Source: Bacillota bacterium
Lineage (GTDB): Bacteria; Bacillota; Dethiobacteria; DTU022
Length of the DNA stretch: 48,822 nt
Assembly (NCBI GenBank): GCA_019428945.1
Contig: JAHYJM010000009.1
Coordinates: forward strand, 1-48,822
Reading direction: 5' to 3'
The position numbers were made by a program, and so were the translations under genes. Each line of letters opens with the position of its first letter. The first letter of the stretch is position 1. Shown one piece after another: positions 1-8,678 of this stretch. A model generated the notes under the pieces. It had not been told where the DNA came from, ran no database searches, and saw only the letters and a program-made list of their open reading frames with translations.

Positions 1-28
1 GTTCTGTATTCACATATTCATGTGCCAT
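1..28 (-). CDS. 5' end of an unidentified gene cut by the window edge
   Basis: An ATG at 28-26 on the minus strand is preceded by a strong GAGGAGG ribosome binding site 7 nt upstream, and the frame stays open to the window edge (MAHEYVNTE). It starts 4 nt after the stop of the membrane-protein gene at 33-449, so the two are very probably co-transcribed. Nine residues are too few to assign a family. Confidence 0.55.
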
Positions 29-32
29 TGTA

Positions 33-449
33 CTACCTCCTCAATAAGTTTGCCGGAAAGGCATTTTGTTTATATAGAATTATCCAAGCCAGTACAGCGC
101 CAACCAGCCCGATCAGAAAAAATATTACATGAAGCAGGGCAACTGCATTGATCATAATACACTGTACTACAATCCAGATCATCAGCCCCCACGAAAATAC
201 TGAGCTGATGTAACCCTGGTATTCAAATTTCCGGATTGCTGTGACAGCACTGAAGATATGGCCCAGGCCTATAACTGTAAAGAGGATTAAACCCGGTATG
301 AAATAATTGGTAAAGGGGGATCCTTCAAGCATTTCTACAGGCACACCGGCAGGTTCCCATGGATCAAGCATTGCAGCCATACCGCCGAATAAAGCCCCAA
401 CTCCTACAAATAAGTGCATGACAGTCAGTACGAGATATATCTTTTTCAT
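33..449 (-). CDS. Small four-helix membrane protein, function unknown
   Basis: This 138-residue protein is almost entirely hydrophobic, with about four predicted membrane segments. The first is near the N-terminus (after MKKIYLV) and the last ends just before the basic C-terminus. The ATG at 449 is chosen because GGAGG lies 5 nt upstream; a start 8 codons earlier has no such site. The next gene begins 4 nt downstream, which indicates an operon. No catalytic motif is visible and I do not recognise the family. Confidence 0.7.
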   Translation of the reverse strand: MKKIYLVLTVMHLFVGVGALFGGMAAMLDPWEPAGVPVEMLEGSPFTNYFIPGLILFTVIGLGHIFSAVTAIRKFEYQGYISSVFSWGLMIWIVVQCIMINAVALLHVIFFLIGLVGAVLAWIILYKQNAFPANLLRR

Positions 450-623
450 ATCAGCCTCCGGCTCAAACAGCATAAATATTACGTTTTACATTATACCCTA
501 TTTAAATTAGAACATGCATAACAAATACAGCTGAATGCTAAACCAGGAAAAATCTTTTCAAACTGACCAAAATCGCATAAAATAAGATATAGTATGAATT
601 AGCTGATACTTTTGGAGGCTAAT

Positions 624-1187
624 ATGAAAAAAAATCTTTTGCACTTACTTGAAAACGACCCTGTTATACCTGCGGTCAAAGATGAAGCAGGTCTGCAGGC
701 AGTTTTAAACACAGATTGTGAAATAGTTTTTATACTTTACGGAGATGTTTTAAATATAGTAGACATAACTAATAAGATACAAGAAAGCGGTAAAATTGTT
801 TTCATCAACATTGACCTCCTCGATGGATTTGCCAATAAAGAAATTGTGCTTAAATACCTGCAAAAGAATACGAGAGCAGAGGGGATACTCAGTTCAAAAG
901 CTTCTATGATCAAAGCAGCCAGAGATCTTGGTTTCTACACAATTCACCGGCTCTTTATTATCGATTCCTTCTCTTTTAAGAGCATTGACCGGCAGATTGA
1001 GATATCAAAGCCGGATTACCTGGAAATTCTACCGGGATGGCCAAGGTTAATCACCTGGGTTATGGAAAAAACTGATATACCGATTATCTCCGGGGGCTTA
1101 ATCTGCTGCAAAGAAGATGTCGTCGCAGCGCTCAAGGCAGGCGCTACGGCAATCTGTTCCACAAACCCTGAGGTCTGGACTCTTTAG
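624..1187 (+). CDS. GlpP-family (YgcP-like) antiterminator regulator
   Basis: This 187-residue protein matches the glycerol-3-phosphate-responsive antiterminator family. Family-typical stretches include ARDLGFYTIHRLFIIDS in the middle and PIISGGLICCKEDVVAALKA followed by GATAICSTN near the C-terminus. B. subtilis GlpP binds nascent leader RNA and prevents termination when it senses glycerol-3-phosphate. The ATG at 624 has GGAGG 5 nt upstream. Downstream are a promoter and a terminator-containing leader (1209-1302) and then a ygc-type catabolic operon. E. coli YgcP is the homologue in the matching ygc cluster. I infer that this protein reads the 1247-1302 leader and its twin at 13971-14028. 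Its ligand need not be glycerol-3-phosphate here. Confidence 0.88.
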   Translation: MKKNLLHLLENDPVIPAVKDEAGLQAVLNTDCEIVFILYGDVLNIVDITNKIQESGKIVFINIDLLDGFANKEIVLKYLQKNTRAEGILSSKASMIKAARDLGFYTIHRLFIIDSFSFKSIDRQIEISKPDYLEILPGWPRLITWVMEKTDIPIISGGLICCKEDVVAALKAGATAICSTNPEVWTL

Positions 1188-1208
1188 CCTTTATTTAAGC
1201 CAAACTTA

Positions 1209-1237
1209 TTGACAGCGATCAAGAATAACCATATACT
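1209..1237 (+). promoter_or_regulatory. Sigma-A-type promoter of the ygc-like operon
   Basis: TTGACA (1209-1214) and TATACT (1232-1237) are separated by exactly 17 bp, and transcription should start near 1244. The same -35, spacer length and -10 occur in the promoter at 14038-14066. Confidence 0.8.
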
Positions 1238-1246
1238 TAATATGAT

Positions 1247-1302
1247 AATTACTAGCGATGAGAGAAAAGTAATTTCCGGGAGGGAATAGCTTTTCTTTTT
1301 TT
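1247..1302 (+). promoter_or_regulatory. Antitermination leader: antiterminator and terminator hairpins
   Basis: The terminator pairs AGAAAAG (1263-1269) with CTTTTCT (1290-1296), plus an inner six-pair stem 1272-1277/1282-1287 closed by a GGGA loop, followed by a seven-T run at 1296-1302. AATTACT at 1247-1253 is the exact complement of AGTAATT at 1268-1274. That second arm lies inside the terminator's 5' side, so the two folds are mutually exclusive. This is the architecture of a protein-controlled antitermination leader, and a GlpP-family gene lies immediately upstream. The SDR gene starts 74 nt after the T run. Confidence 0.75.
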
Positions 1303-1375
1303 ATTGTTTTAAGTAATTCTGAATTAAGATACATTAGTACAGTATAAATATTTCTTCGACAAACGGAGGTTAATC

Positions 1376-2155
1376 ATGGGGATTAAAGATTTTGCCATTA
1401 ACTTTTTCTGCCTTGAGGGAAAAAACGCTATTGTTACGGGAGGTAATACAGGCCTGGGACGAACTTTTGCTCTTGCCCTCGCTGCTGCAGGCGCAAACTT
1501 ATTCATTCCGAGCATCAGGGAAGATGACGGTACAACCAGGACTCTGATAGAAAATGAAGGCGTTAAAATGGAATTTATGCATCAGGATATTACCGAGCCG
1601 GGAGCAGCCAGGCGAATAGTTGAAGGCTGTGTTGATACCTTTGGCTCTTTAGACATCCTGATTAATAGCGCCGGTATCAGTAAGAATGTTCGCGACGTCC
1701 TTGCATTCGGAAGAACAGAATGGGATGCGATGCTGAATGTAAATCTTACAGCACCTTTTGAATTAAGCTATGAAGCTGCAAAAGTAATGATTCCACAGTG
1801 CAGGGGCAAGATTATAAATATCTGTTCCATGTATTCATTTCTTGGAGGGCAATGGTCTCCTGCTTATGCTTCTACTAAACATGGTTTAGTCGGTTTTACC
1901 AAGGCTTATTGCGATGAACTGGCACAATACAATATTCAGGTTAACGGAATTGCTCCCGGATACTTTGCCACAGATCTTACTCTTGATACAAGAAATGATC
2001 CTGAAAGCAATAAAAGAGTTATAGACCATATCCCTGCAGGACGCTGGGGTGAACCTCTTGATCTGATGGGAGCCACTGTATTTCTTGCCAGCAAAGCCTC
2101 AGATTATGTCAATGGACAGATTCTTATAGTAGACGGAGGTTATCTTGTTCGATAA
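1376..2155 (+). CDS. SDR dehydrogenase, KduD/YgcW-like
   Basis: This 259-residue classical short-chain dehydrogenase should oxidise or reduce a hydroxyl on a sugar acid or polyol using NAD(P). Visible features are the TGGNTGLG dinucleotide-binding loop, NSAG, catalytic Ser151, and the YASTK active site with Tyr164 and Lys168. The C-terminal stretch IPAGRWGEPLDLMGATVFLA resembles 2-dehydro-3-deoxygluconate 5-dehydrogenase (KduD) and gluconate 5-dehydrogenase. The start has GGAGG at suitable spacing. It is the first gene after the antitermination leader and is followed by a sugar kinase, which suggests oxidation to a keto compound and then phosphorylation. The substrate cannot be read from sequence. 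Confidence 0.9.
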   Translation: MGIKDFAINFFCLEGKNAIVTGGNTGLGRTFALALAAAGANLFIPSIREDDGTTRTLIENEGVKMEFMHQDITEPGAARRIVEGCVDTFGSLDILINSAGISKNVRDVLAFGRTEWDAMLNVNLTAPFELSYEAAKVMIPQCRGKIINICSMYSFLGGQWSPAYASTKHGLVGFTKAYCDELAQYNIQVNGIAPGYFATDLTLDTRNDPESNKRVIDHIPAGRWGEPLDLMGATVFLASKASDYVNGQILIVDGGYLVR

Positions 2156-2186
2156 GCTCTGTTAGCAGGAAAGGAAGTGACAACAA

Positions 2187-3623
2187 ATTAAAAATAAAAA
2201 ATACCTGATCGGTGTCGATGGCGGAACTCAAAGCACCAAAGTTTTAATATTTGATCTCAGGGGAAACATAATCTGTGAGGGCAAAAAAGACTTACAGCCA
2301 ATGAGCCTGCCCGAACCCGGCGTCGTTGAACATCCTGATGACGATCTATGGGATTCCCTGATCATTGCAGCAAAAAAAGCTATGGATGCTTTCCCCGGTC
2401 AAAAAGACGAAATAATCGGCCTTGGACTGTGTACGATTCGCTGCTGCCGCGTATTACTTAAAGCTGATGGTACGCTTGCGTCTCCCGTAATCAGCTGGAT
2501 GGACGCCCGGCTGGCCAGGCCATATGAACATGATAATCCGGATGTCAGTTTTGTAACTACAACCACAGGATATATCACCCATCGCCTTACCGGTGAATTT
2601 AACGATACCGTTGCAAATTACGAAGGTCAATGGCCGATTGACAAGGATACATGGCAGTGGAGCGAGAACCCCGAGGTTTTCAGGCAGTTTAATATATCCC
2701 GGGATATGCTTTTTAACCTGCAGCTACCAGGTACTATAGCCGGATATATTACAAGAGAAGCAGCTGATGCCACCGGAATGCCCGAAGGGCTGCCAGTAGT
2801 TAATACTGCTAACGACAAATCTGTTGAAGCACTTGGCGCCGGACTTTTGCCTGGCCGCACAGCACTTGTCTCTCTTGGAACCTACATCGCTTCAATGGTC
2901 CACGGAAATAAAAATATTAAAGATGCAACCGATTTCTTCACAAACCTTGCCTCTGTTCCTTACCAATACCTGTATGAAAGCGGTGGTATCCGCAGAGGCA
3001 TGTGGACTGTCAGTTGGGTTAAAGAACTGCTTGGGGACGATGCTGCATTAAAAGCAAAAGCTCAAGGGATTTCCACAGAAACTTACCTGAACAATGAGGG
3101 AGAGAAAATTCCCGCTGGTTCTGATGGGCTGATGACAGTGCACGACTGGCTGGCCCGACCGGATATTGCTTACAGGAAAGGTATTTTAATCGGTTTCGAT
3201 GGTCGCCATGGCGGCGCTCATATCTACCGTTCAATCTTAGAAGGTATAGCGCTGACTATGAAAAACCATACTGATGCTATGTGCAGGGAGCTAAATCTCG
3301 ATCTCGATAATATAATTATTTCCGGAGGTGGCTCCAACAGTGATTTGTTTATGAAAATATTTGCTGATGTCTATAACCTTCCGGCGTGTCGGAACGCAGT
3401 CAATGGCGCTGCCGGCCTCGGTTCAGCTATTTGCGCCGCTCTTGCTACCGGTGTTTACCCCGACTACATCAGTGCTATAGAAAATATGGTCAGAATCAGG
3501 GACACTTTTAAACCGAACCACGACAATGCTGCTCTTTACCAGAGAATGAACGAAGAAGTATACAAAGATATTACAAAATATACCGACCAAATATTAAAGA
3601 AGTCATTCCCAATCTTCAAATAG
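2187..3623 (+). CDS. FGGY-family carbohydrate kinase (YgcE-like), likely ATT start
   Basis: The family's N-terminal phosphate loop (YLIGVDGGTQSTKVLIF) is encoded at about 2202-2252, upstream of the first in-frame ATG at 2301. The reading frame is closed by TGA at 2178-2180, and no ATG, GTG or TTG lies between. ATT at 2187 gives the expected MKNKKYLIGVDGG start. It sits 9 nt after AAGGAAGTGA, a near-complete anti-16S match. The resulting 478 residues fit the family (about 490). The kinase-domain Asp lies in ANDKSVEALG, and a C-terminal GGGSNSD loop is present. It phosphorylates a sugar or polyol, probably the product of the preceding dehydrogenase. A sequencing error at the start codon is the alternative. 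Confidence 0.82.
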   Translation: MKNKKYLIGVDGGTQSTKVLIFDLRGNIICEGKKDLQPMSLPEPGVVEHPDDDLWDSLIIAAKKAMDAFPGQKDEIIGLGLCTIRCCRVLLKADGTLASPVISWMDARLARPYEHDNPDVSFVTTTTGYITHRLTGEFNDTVANYEGQWPIDKDTWQWSENPEVFRQFNISRDMLFNLQLPGTIAGYITREAADATGMPEGLPVVNTANDKSVEALGAGLLPGRTALVSLGTYIASMVHGNKNIKDATDFFTNLASVPYQYLYESGGIRRGMWTVSWVKELLGDDAALKAKAQGISTETYLNNEGEKIPAGSDGLMTVHDWLARPDIAYRKGILIGFDGRHGGAHIYRSILEGIALTMKNHTDAMCRELNLDLDNIIISGGGSNSDLFMKIFADVYNLPACRNAVNGAAGLGSAICAALATGVYPDYISAIENMVRIRDTFKPNHDNAALYQRMNEEVYKDITKYTDQILKKSFPIFK

Positions 3624-3640
3624 AAAAAGGAGGGTTATAA

Positions 3641-5080
3641 ATGGCTCTGACAAGAGAAAATATTGTAGAGGGTTTAGAAGAAATAGTTGGACAAGAGCAG
3701 GTTATAACTGACGAGGCAGTTCTCAGGGAGAGCAGTGTTGATCGGTTCAGACGTTTTGAAGAACTGCATGGTGTATTTACACAACCAATTCCTGCCGCGG
3801 TTGTATATGTTCACACTACTGAAGAAACCGCAGCAGTGCTTAAATTTGCAAATGACAACATGATAAACATTGTCCCCCGCACTGGACATACCGCAACTGA
3901 AGGCGGGCTGGAAACCATAGCTGAAAACTCTGTTGTTGTCGATGGTTCTGCAATGAATAAAATAATAAAGATTGACACATATAACATGCAGGCTACCTGC
4001 CAGTGTGGAACTCCTCTGCAGGTCCTGGAAGATCAGCTCCGGGAAAAGGGCTTTACCACCGGCCATTCTCCCCAGTCAAAACCGCTCGCCCAGATGGGAG
4101 GTCTGGTGGCAACCCGCAGTATCGGACAATTCTCAACCCTTTATGGCGGAATTGAAGATATGGTAGTCGGACTCGAGGCAGTTTTCCCCAATGGCAAAAT
4201 CACCAAAATCAAAAATGTCCCCCGCAGGGCAGCCGGCCCTGATATAAGACACGTGGTAATCGGTAACGAGGGTGCGCTCTGCTTTATCACAGAAGTAACA
4301 GTTAAAATTTACAAGTATATGCCTGAAAACAATATCCTTTTAGGTTACACTCTCGATAACATGAAGACAGGTTTTGAAATTCTCAGAGAAGTTATGGTAA
4401 ATGGATACAAACCCTCGGTTGCCCGTCTCTACGACCCAGAAGATGGCGCCTATCATTTTTCACATTTCGCAGATGGAAAATGTGTAATCATATTTATGGC
4501 AGAAGGCCCTGAAAAAATTTCAGCTGCTACTGCAGAGGCAATTGAAGCTATTGTGGCAAAATATGACGAATGCCAAAAAGTTGACACCAGGTATATCCAA
4601 ACCTGGTTTGATCATCTCAACTGGGACGCTTCGAATGTTGCCGAGGAAAGAGCTGAGATAGTTGAAACGAAAAATATTGGCAACACCACCGAAATCTCAG
4701 CTAACTGGGACATAATAAACAGTATTTATGAAACCTGTGTAGAACGAATCCGCAACGAAATACCTGATATGACCCTGGTTGGCGGGCACTCTTCTCACAG
4801 TTACATAAACGGTACAAATTTGTATTTTGTCCATTACTATAATGTTGTTGATTGTAAACCTGAAGAGGAGATTACCAAGTATCATCGGCCGATTAAAAAA
4901 ATTATCGTTGAAGAAACAATTAAGGCCGGAGGTTCAATGTGCCACCACCATGGTGTAGGCAAACACAGAACAGACTGGATCAGAGATGAGTACGATACAT
5001 CATATTATATTCTTGAAACCCTGAAGAAATCATTTGATCCCAAAGGAATCATGAATAGGGGAACTATATTCCCTGCCTAA
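3641..5080 (+). CDS. FAD-linked oxidase, AGPS/YgcU-like
   Basis: This 479-residue protein has an N-terminal FAD_binding_4 domain (PRTGHTATEGG near residue 85) and a C-terminal FAD-oxidase domain. The latter carries the HHHGVGKHR signature at about 435-443 and the ending FDPKGIMNRGTIFPA, as in alkyl-DHAP synthase and glycolate/lactate dehydrogenases. GGAGGG lies 6 nt upstream of the ATG. EtfB and EtfA genes follow directly, so electrons from substrate oxidation probably pass to an electron-transfer flavoprotein. This parallels lactate dehydrogenase/ETF complexes of anaerobes and E. coli YgcU-QR. I infer a phosphorylated hydroxy compound as substrate. Confidence 0.88.
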   Translation: MALTRENIVEGLEEIVGQEQVITDEAVLRESSVDRFRRFEELHGVFTQPIPAAVVYVHTTEETAAVLKFANDNMINIVPRTGHTATEGGLETIAENSVVVDGSAMNKIIKIDTYNMQATCQCGTPLQVLEDQLREKGFTTGHSPQSKPLAQMGGLVATRSIGQFSTLYGGIEDMVVGLEAVFPNGKITKIKNVPRRAAGPDIRHVVIGNEGALCFITEVTVKIYKYMPENNILLGYTLDNMKTGFEILREVMVNGYKPSVARLYDPEDGAYHFSHFADGKCVIIFMAEGPEKISAATAEAIEAIVAKYDECQKVDTRYIQTWFDHLNWDASNVAEERAEIVETKNIGNTTEISANWDIINSIYETCVERIRNEIPDMTLVGGHSSHSYINGTNLYFVHYYNVVDCKPEEEITKYHRPIKKIIVEETIKAGGSMCHHHGVGKHRTDWIRDEYDTSYYILETLKKSFDPKGIMNRGTIFPA

Positions 5081-5095
5081 TAAGGTGATCGTTTT

Positions 5096-5923
5096 ATGTA
5101 TATATTAACCTGTTTTAAAGTTGTTCCTGATCTTGATAAACTCTCCGGCAGCAGCTGGACAATTGATGATCAATTAAACATTGAGACTGCTTTTGTCAGT
5201 AAAATGATCAATCCTTATGATGAAAGCGCTTTAGAGATCGCTTTACAACTATCTGACCAGATCACTACTTCAGGAACTACTGCTGAACTTAGCGCCATTA
5301 CAATTGGCAATTCACAGGCAGATCTCTATCTGAAATCCCTGAGAGCCCTGGGTTACAAAAAAGCATGCAGGATTAACTGCAGCATCGATCTGAGATTTAA
5401 CCCTGAATATATCGCCGCCCTGATTGGCGCTTATATAAAGCAAAACAATCCTTGTGATTTAATTTTAATGGGCCGTCAAAGCGGTGAAGGAGATAACGCA
5501 AAGACACCATTTATAACAGCCGAAATAATTGGTTGGCCCTGCATAGCAGATGTATTAAAGGTTGATTATATCAGCCCGAAATTAATCAGCGTTACAAATT
5601 TAACAGATAACGGCATCCTCAGGCAGACTGTGAAACTTCCCTGCCTTCTTGCCGTAGGTAATGCGCCGAACTCACACTTAAGGGTGCCAACTTTAAAAAC
5701 AATTAAAACTGTCGGGAATGAACCAGCCAGAGTTATTGAAGATAAAAACCTCATCAAATTTGTTAAACCGGGACAAAAAATAAACGGGGCGAAGCTGCTT
5801 GGGTTGGAATTAATCGATCACACCCGGCAGGGCATAATTATTGAGGGCAACTCGGCAGAAGAGAAGGCACTTTTACTATACAATAATTACCTCAAAGGGT
5901 GGCTTGCAGACAATGGACTTTAA
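5096..5923 (+). CDS. Electron transfer flavoprotein beta subunit
   Basis: This 275-residue ETF beta-type protein has the N-terminal nucleotide-binding fold beginning MYILTCFKVVPD. The family's loop appears as GRQSGEGDNAKTPFITAEII at about residues 126-145. AGGTGATC lies 5 nt before the ATG. It pairs with the overlapping alpha subunit and presumably accepts electrons from the flavin oxidase encoded 15 bp upstream. Whether it bifurcates electrons cannot be told from sequence alone. E. coli YgcR is the equivalent gene in the matching cluster. Confidence 0.9.
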   Translation: MYILTCFKVVPDLDKLSGSSWTIDDQLNIETAFVSKMINPYDESALEIALQLSDQITTSGTTAELSAITIGNSQADLYLKSLRALGYKKACRINCSIDLRFNPEYIAALIGAYIKQNNPCDLILMGRQSGEGDNAKTPFITAEIIGWPCIADVLKVDYISPKLISVTNLTDNGILRQTVKLPCLLAVGNAPNSHLRVPTLKTIKTVGNEPARVIEDKNLIKFVKPGQKINGAKLLGLELIDHTRQGIIIEGNSAEEKALLLYNNYLKGWLADNGL

Positions 5924-6929
5924 ATATATCTTAAATGCCTGCTCTGCAGATTATCCCGCCCGGTTATCTGAAGCCTGCGCATTTATAAATGCACATCTGA
6001 AGATTTTATCTGACATCGGGAAAGGGACTGCCGGAGAAGCAATTATTTTTTACTGCCACTCAGCAGATCGCGAACCTGACTTCACCGGGTTACCTTTACA
6101 GAGGATAAAGCTAGTTAAATTAAATAATTACCAGCCGGAATTAGCGCTGTCAGCGCTTTTTAGTATAGAAAAAGATAAACCGGCGGAACTCTATATTTTT
6201 TCAGGAAATCAAACCGGAACCGAATTAGCGGTAAGATTTTCCTGTCGTATCGGTGGAAGCTCTCTGGTTGATATTGATAAGTTCGAGCTGCATGATTCGC
6301 ATCTGGAGTGTTACAAAAGTGTTTACAGTGGATACTTGAAAGGCCGTTTAATACTTGACCAAAAGCCCTATTGCCTTACTCCGGCCAGGGGTATTTATAC
6401 TGCAGGAGATAAAAGTGATGATATTATATACAGAATAACAAAGCTTGATTTTGAGGATCTAACGAACATTAACTTCATAAAGAAAAGCGAATACATTTCG
6501 AAACAGGAAAATAATCAACTGGAACAGGCCGGTTTTATTGTAGCAGCAGGCAGAGGAGTAAAAGGAAGGGCAGAAATCGGCAGGTTAGAAAATATTGCCA
6601 CAGAACTGGGCGCTCAACTTGGTGTCAGCCGTCCGGTGGCTATGAATGCCTGGGCGCCTCTAGATCGACTGCTGGGCTCTTCCGGAACCATAAGCCGGCC
6701 GGAAATATGCCTGGCCCTGGCAGTTTCGGGCTCTGCAGCATTCTATGCCGGGATAGAAAAGAGCAAGTATATTATTGCTGTAAACACAGACGATCATGCA
6801 CCAATTATTAAAGCAGCTGATATAGTCATTATTGATGATTACAAAAAAATACTTGACGAACTGGTTCTAATAATTAAAAGAGACAAGGAGCTAAAAGGCA
6901 ATGCCGGAAAGGCATTGCCAGAGGTGTAA
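5913..6929 (+). CDS. Electron transfer flavoprotein alpha subunit
   Basis: This 338-residue protein has a weakly conserved N-terminal half and a clear C-terminal FAD domain. The domain shows AGRGVKGRAEIGRLENIA, SRPVAMNAWAP, ISGxx-type LAVSGSAAFYAGI and IIAVNTDDHAPI, all typical of ETF alpha. There is no N-terminal ferredoxin domain, unlike LctC of Acetobacterium. The ATG at 5913 overlaps the end of the beta gene by 11 nt, which implies translational coupling. It is the last gene of the operon. Its final codons contain a perfect 9-bp inverted repeat (6897-6919) that reads as a terminator for the opposite strand. Confidence 0.88.
   Translation: MDFKYILNACSADYPARLSEACAFINAHLKILSDIGKGTAGEAIIFYCHSADREPDFTGLPLQRIKLVKLNNYQPELALSALFSIEKDKPAELYIFSGNQTGTELAVRFSCRIGGSSLVDIDKFELHDSHLECYKSVYSGYLKGRLILDQKPYCLTPARGIYTAGDKSDDIIYRITKLDFEDLTNINFIKKSEYISKQENNQLEQAGFIVAAGRGVKGRAEIGRLENIATELGAQLGVSRPVAMNAWAPLDRLLGSSGTISRPEICLALAVSGSAAFYAGIEKSKYIIAVNTDDHAPIIKAADIVIIDDYKKILDELVLIIKRDKELKGNAGKALPEV
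6897..6919 (-). terminator. Hairpin terminator for the minus-strand operon, inside the etfA-like gene
   Basis: GGCAATGCC (6897-6905) and GGCATTGCC (6911-6919) form a perfect 9-bp stem with a 5-nt loop. Read on the minus strand the stem is followed by TTTT, as expected for intrinsic termination about 78 nt past the proline racemase stop. On the plus strand no T run follows, but the stem may also slow the etfA transcript. Confidence 0.55.
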
Positions 6930-6996
6930 CCAGGCGGGATTTATATTACACTGTCTCATTCTCAGACTGTTAGCTTTCAGATTCTCTGCTTTTATA

Positions 6997-7995
6997 TTAA
7001 CGAAGTGAAAACCCGTACTTGAGAGGGTCAGCGCTGTTTATTAAAAGCGTGCCCATGCCTGTTAAATAAGCTTTTCCTTTTACCCGGGGTAAAACTGCAG
7101 GCAAATCGGCTACCTTGGTTAAAGAATTAATGCGGCCTTCAAAGAGAGCCCCCGTTATACTTTCATGGTAAAAAGGTGTATCTTCTTTCAACTTTCCCTG
7201 TGCATGCAGCATTGCCATCCGTGCGCATGTTCCGGTACCACAGGGTGATCGATCAACCATTGCATGGCCGAGCACTACAAGACTTTTATTTGTGTCACCG
7301 GGGAATTCCGGTTCTTTGACGAACAATATGTCCTCAACACTGTTAATGTGTGGTTTTTCCGGGTGAGCTATCGAAATTTTACTGTTAATTTCTTCCCTGA
7401 TAGCCAAACCATAACGAATAAAATCGCTTAAATATTCTTTTGAATGTTTAAGATTAAGTTGATCCATACCTACTATCACAAAAAAATTGCCCCCAAAACC
7501 TATATCAACTTTTACTTTTACATCTACCAATCCTATTTCAAGGTTTTCTTTGTATAAAAAAGAAGGTACTCCCTGAAGGGTTGCATCTCCTGTTTTACCG
7601 TTTTCAACTTCAACCTTAACCGTAACCAGGCCGGCCCCTGTTTCCAAAACCACTTCAGTAACCGGTTCTTTTGCCGGTACTAACCCCAGTTCAATCGCGA
7701 TAGTAGCAATTGCCATTGAACCATGACCACACATATTATTATAAAATGCACTGTCAATAAATATCACTCCCAGATCTGCATCCGGATGGCATGGATCTAC
7801 TAAGACAGCGCCATACATGTCGTCGTGTCCGCGAGGTTCCAGAACAACCGCAGTGCGAATATGATCATAATTTTTCATCATGAATTCGCGTTTTTCCATT
7901 AAAGTGCTGCCTTTTAGCTGCGGACCTTTCAGGATAAGGCGCAGTGATTCCCCTCCGACATGTGCATCAACATATTTAATCATGTACTCACTCAC
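6997..7995 (-). CDS. Proline racemase / hydroxyproline 2-epimerase family enzyme
   Basis: This 332-residue member of the proline racemase family keeps both catalytic cysteines: Cys89 in MCGHG and Cys252 in DRSPCGTGTC. That argues for a racemase or epimerase and against the dehydratase branch, which replaces one cysteine. The start is GTG at 7995 with GGGGG 6 nt upstream; ATG at 7983 is an alternative. It is the last gene of the OpuC/PanB/MttB operon. The substrate is therefore more likely proline, hydroxyproline or a proline derivative released from a betaine or opine than free dietary proline. That link is inference from position only. Confidence 0.88.
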   Translation of the reverse strand: MSEYMIKYVDAHVGGESLRLILKGPQLKGSTLMEKREFMMKNYDHIRTAVVLEPRGHDDMYGAVLVDPCHPDADLGVIFIDSAFYNNMCGHGSMAIATIAIELGLVPAKEPVTEVVLETGAGLVTVKVEVENGKTGDATLQGVPSFLYKENLEIGLVDVKVKVDIGFGGNFFVIVGMDQLNLKHSKEYLSDFIRYGLAIREEINSKISIAHPEKPHINSVEDILFVKEPEFPGDTNKSLVVLGHAMVDRSPCGTGTCARMAMLHAQGKLKEDTPFYHESITGALFEGRINSLTKVADLPAVLPRVKGKAYLTGMGTLLINSADPLKYGFSLR

Positions 7996-8023
7996 AAGAA
8001 GCCCCCATTACCAGGTTCAAATT

Positions 8024-8674
8024 TTAATCACCCAGGCTAAAACGTTTCTGGATCCGGTTGTCGACAAAACCAACCAAACGCTCGAGGAAAACAGTTGTTA
8101 TAACAACCATCAGAATGCCAGCCAGAAGCATGCCCGTATTGTAAGTGCGGATACCCTGCATAATAATTCTACCCATCCCCCCGGCACCAATGAAAACAGC
8201 ATAAGTTGCTAAAGAAAAATTCATTACCAGGGCGGTGCGGATACCGGCAAATATAACCGGAAAGGCTAAAGGTATTTCCACCCTGAATAACAACTGCAAA
8301 TTGTTGGCGCCCATACCGCGGGCAGCTTCCTTCAGCATAGGATGAACCTGTATTATACCGACACAAGAATTCCTGATAACCGGCAGCAATCCATAAACAA
8401 CCAGGGCAATAAGCGCCGGTTTACTGCCGATACCCATGATCGGAATTAAAAAACCGAAAAGAGCGAGGATCGGTATTGTGTATAGAATAGAAACAGAGCC
8501 TAAAACAATGTCACGCAGCCTCTCAGTTCTTGAAATAGCAATACCCAGAGGGACGCCGATAATAATCGTAAAAAAAGTTGCCCACAGCACCAGATTAACA
8601 TGCTCTTTTAAAACTTCAAACATAAGATCCTGTCGGTTCAGAAAATAGTTCCAGGCACTGGTTAGAAGATCCAT
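8024..8674 (-). CDS. OpuC/ProW-type ABC transporter permease (second)
   Basis: This 216-residue inner-membrane permease has five to six membrane segments. Its cytoplasmic EAA-type loop reads LKEAARGMGANNLQLLFRVEIP, typical of betaine/carnitine/choline importers. The ATG at 8674 follows GGAGG by 7 nt and lies 4 nt after the ATPase stop. It should form a heteromeric channel with the permease at 10825-11472, as OpuCB and OpuCD do. Confidence 0.88.
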   Translation of the reverse strand: MDLLTSAWNYFLNRQDLMFEVLKEHVNLVLWATFFTIIIGVPLGIAISRTERLRDIVLGSVSILYTIPILALFGFLIPIMGIGSKPALIALVVYGLLPVIRNSCVGIIQVHPMLKEAARGMGANNLQLLFRVEIPLAFPVIFAGIRTALVMNFSLATYAVFIGAGGMGRIIMQGIRTYNTGMLLAGILMVVITTVFLERLVGFVDNRIQKRFSLGD

Positions 8675-8678
8675 TTTA

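Noticed and set aside
1185-1187. Pyrrolysine readthrough of the TAG ending the GlpP-like gene
   Set aside because: The protein is complete at its normal family length and the downstream frame shows no conserved continuation.
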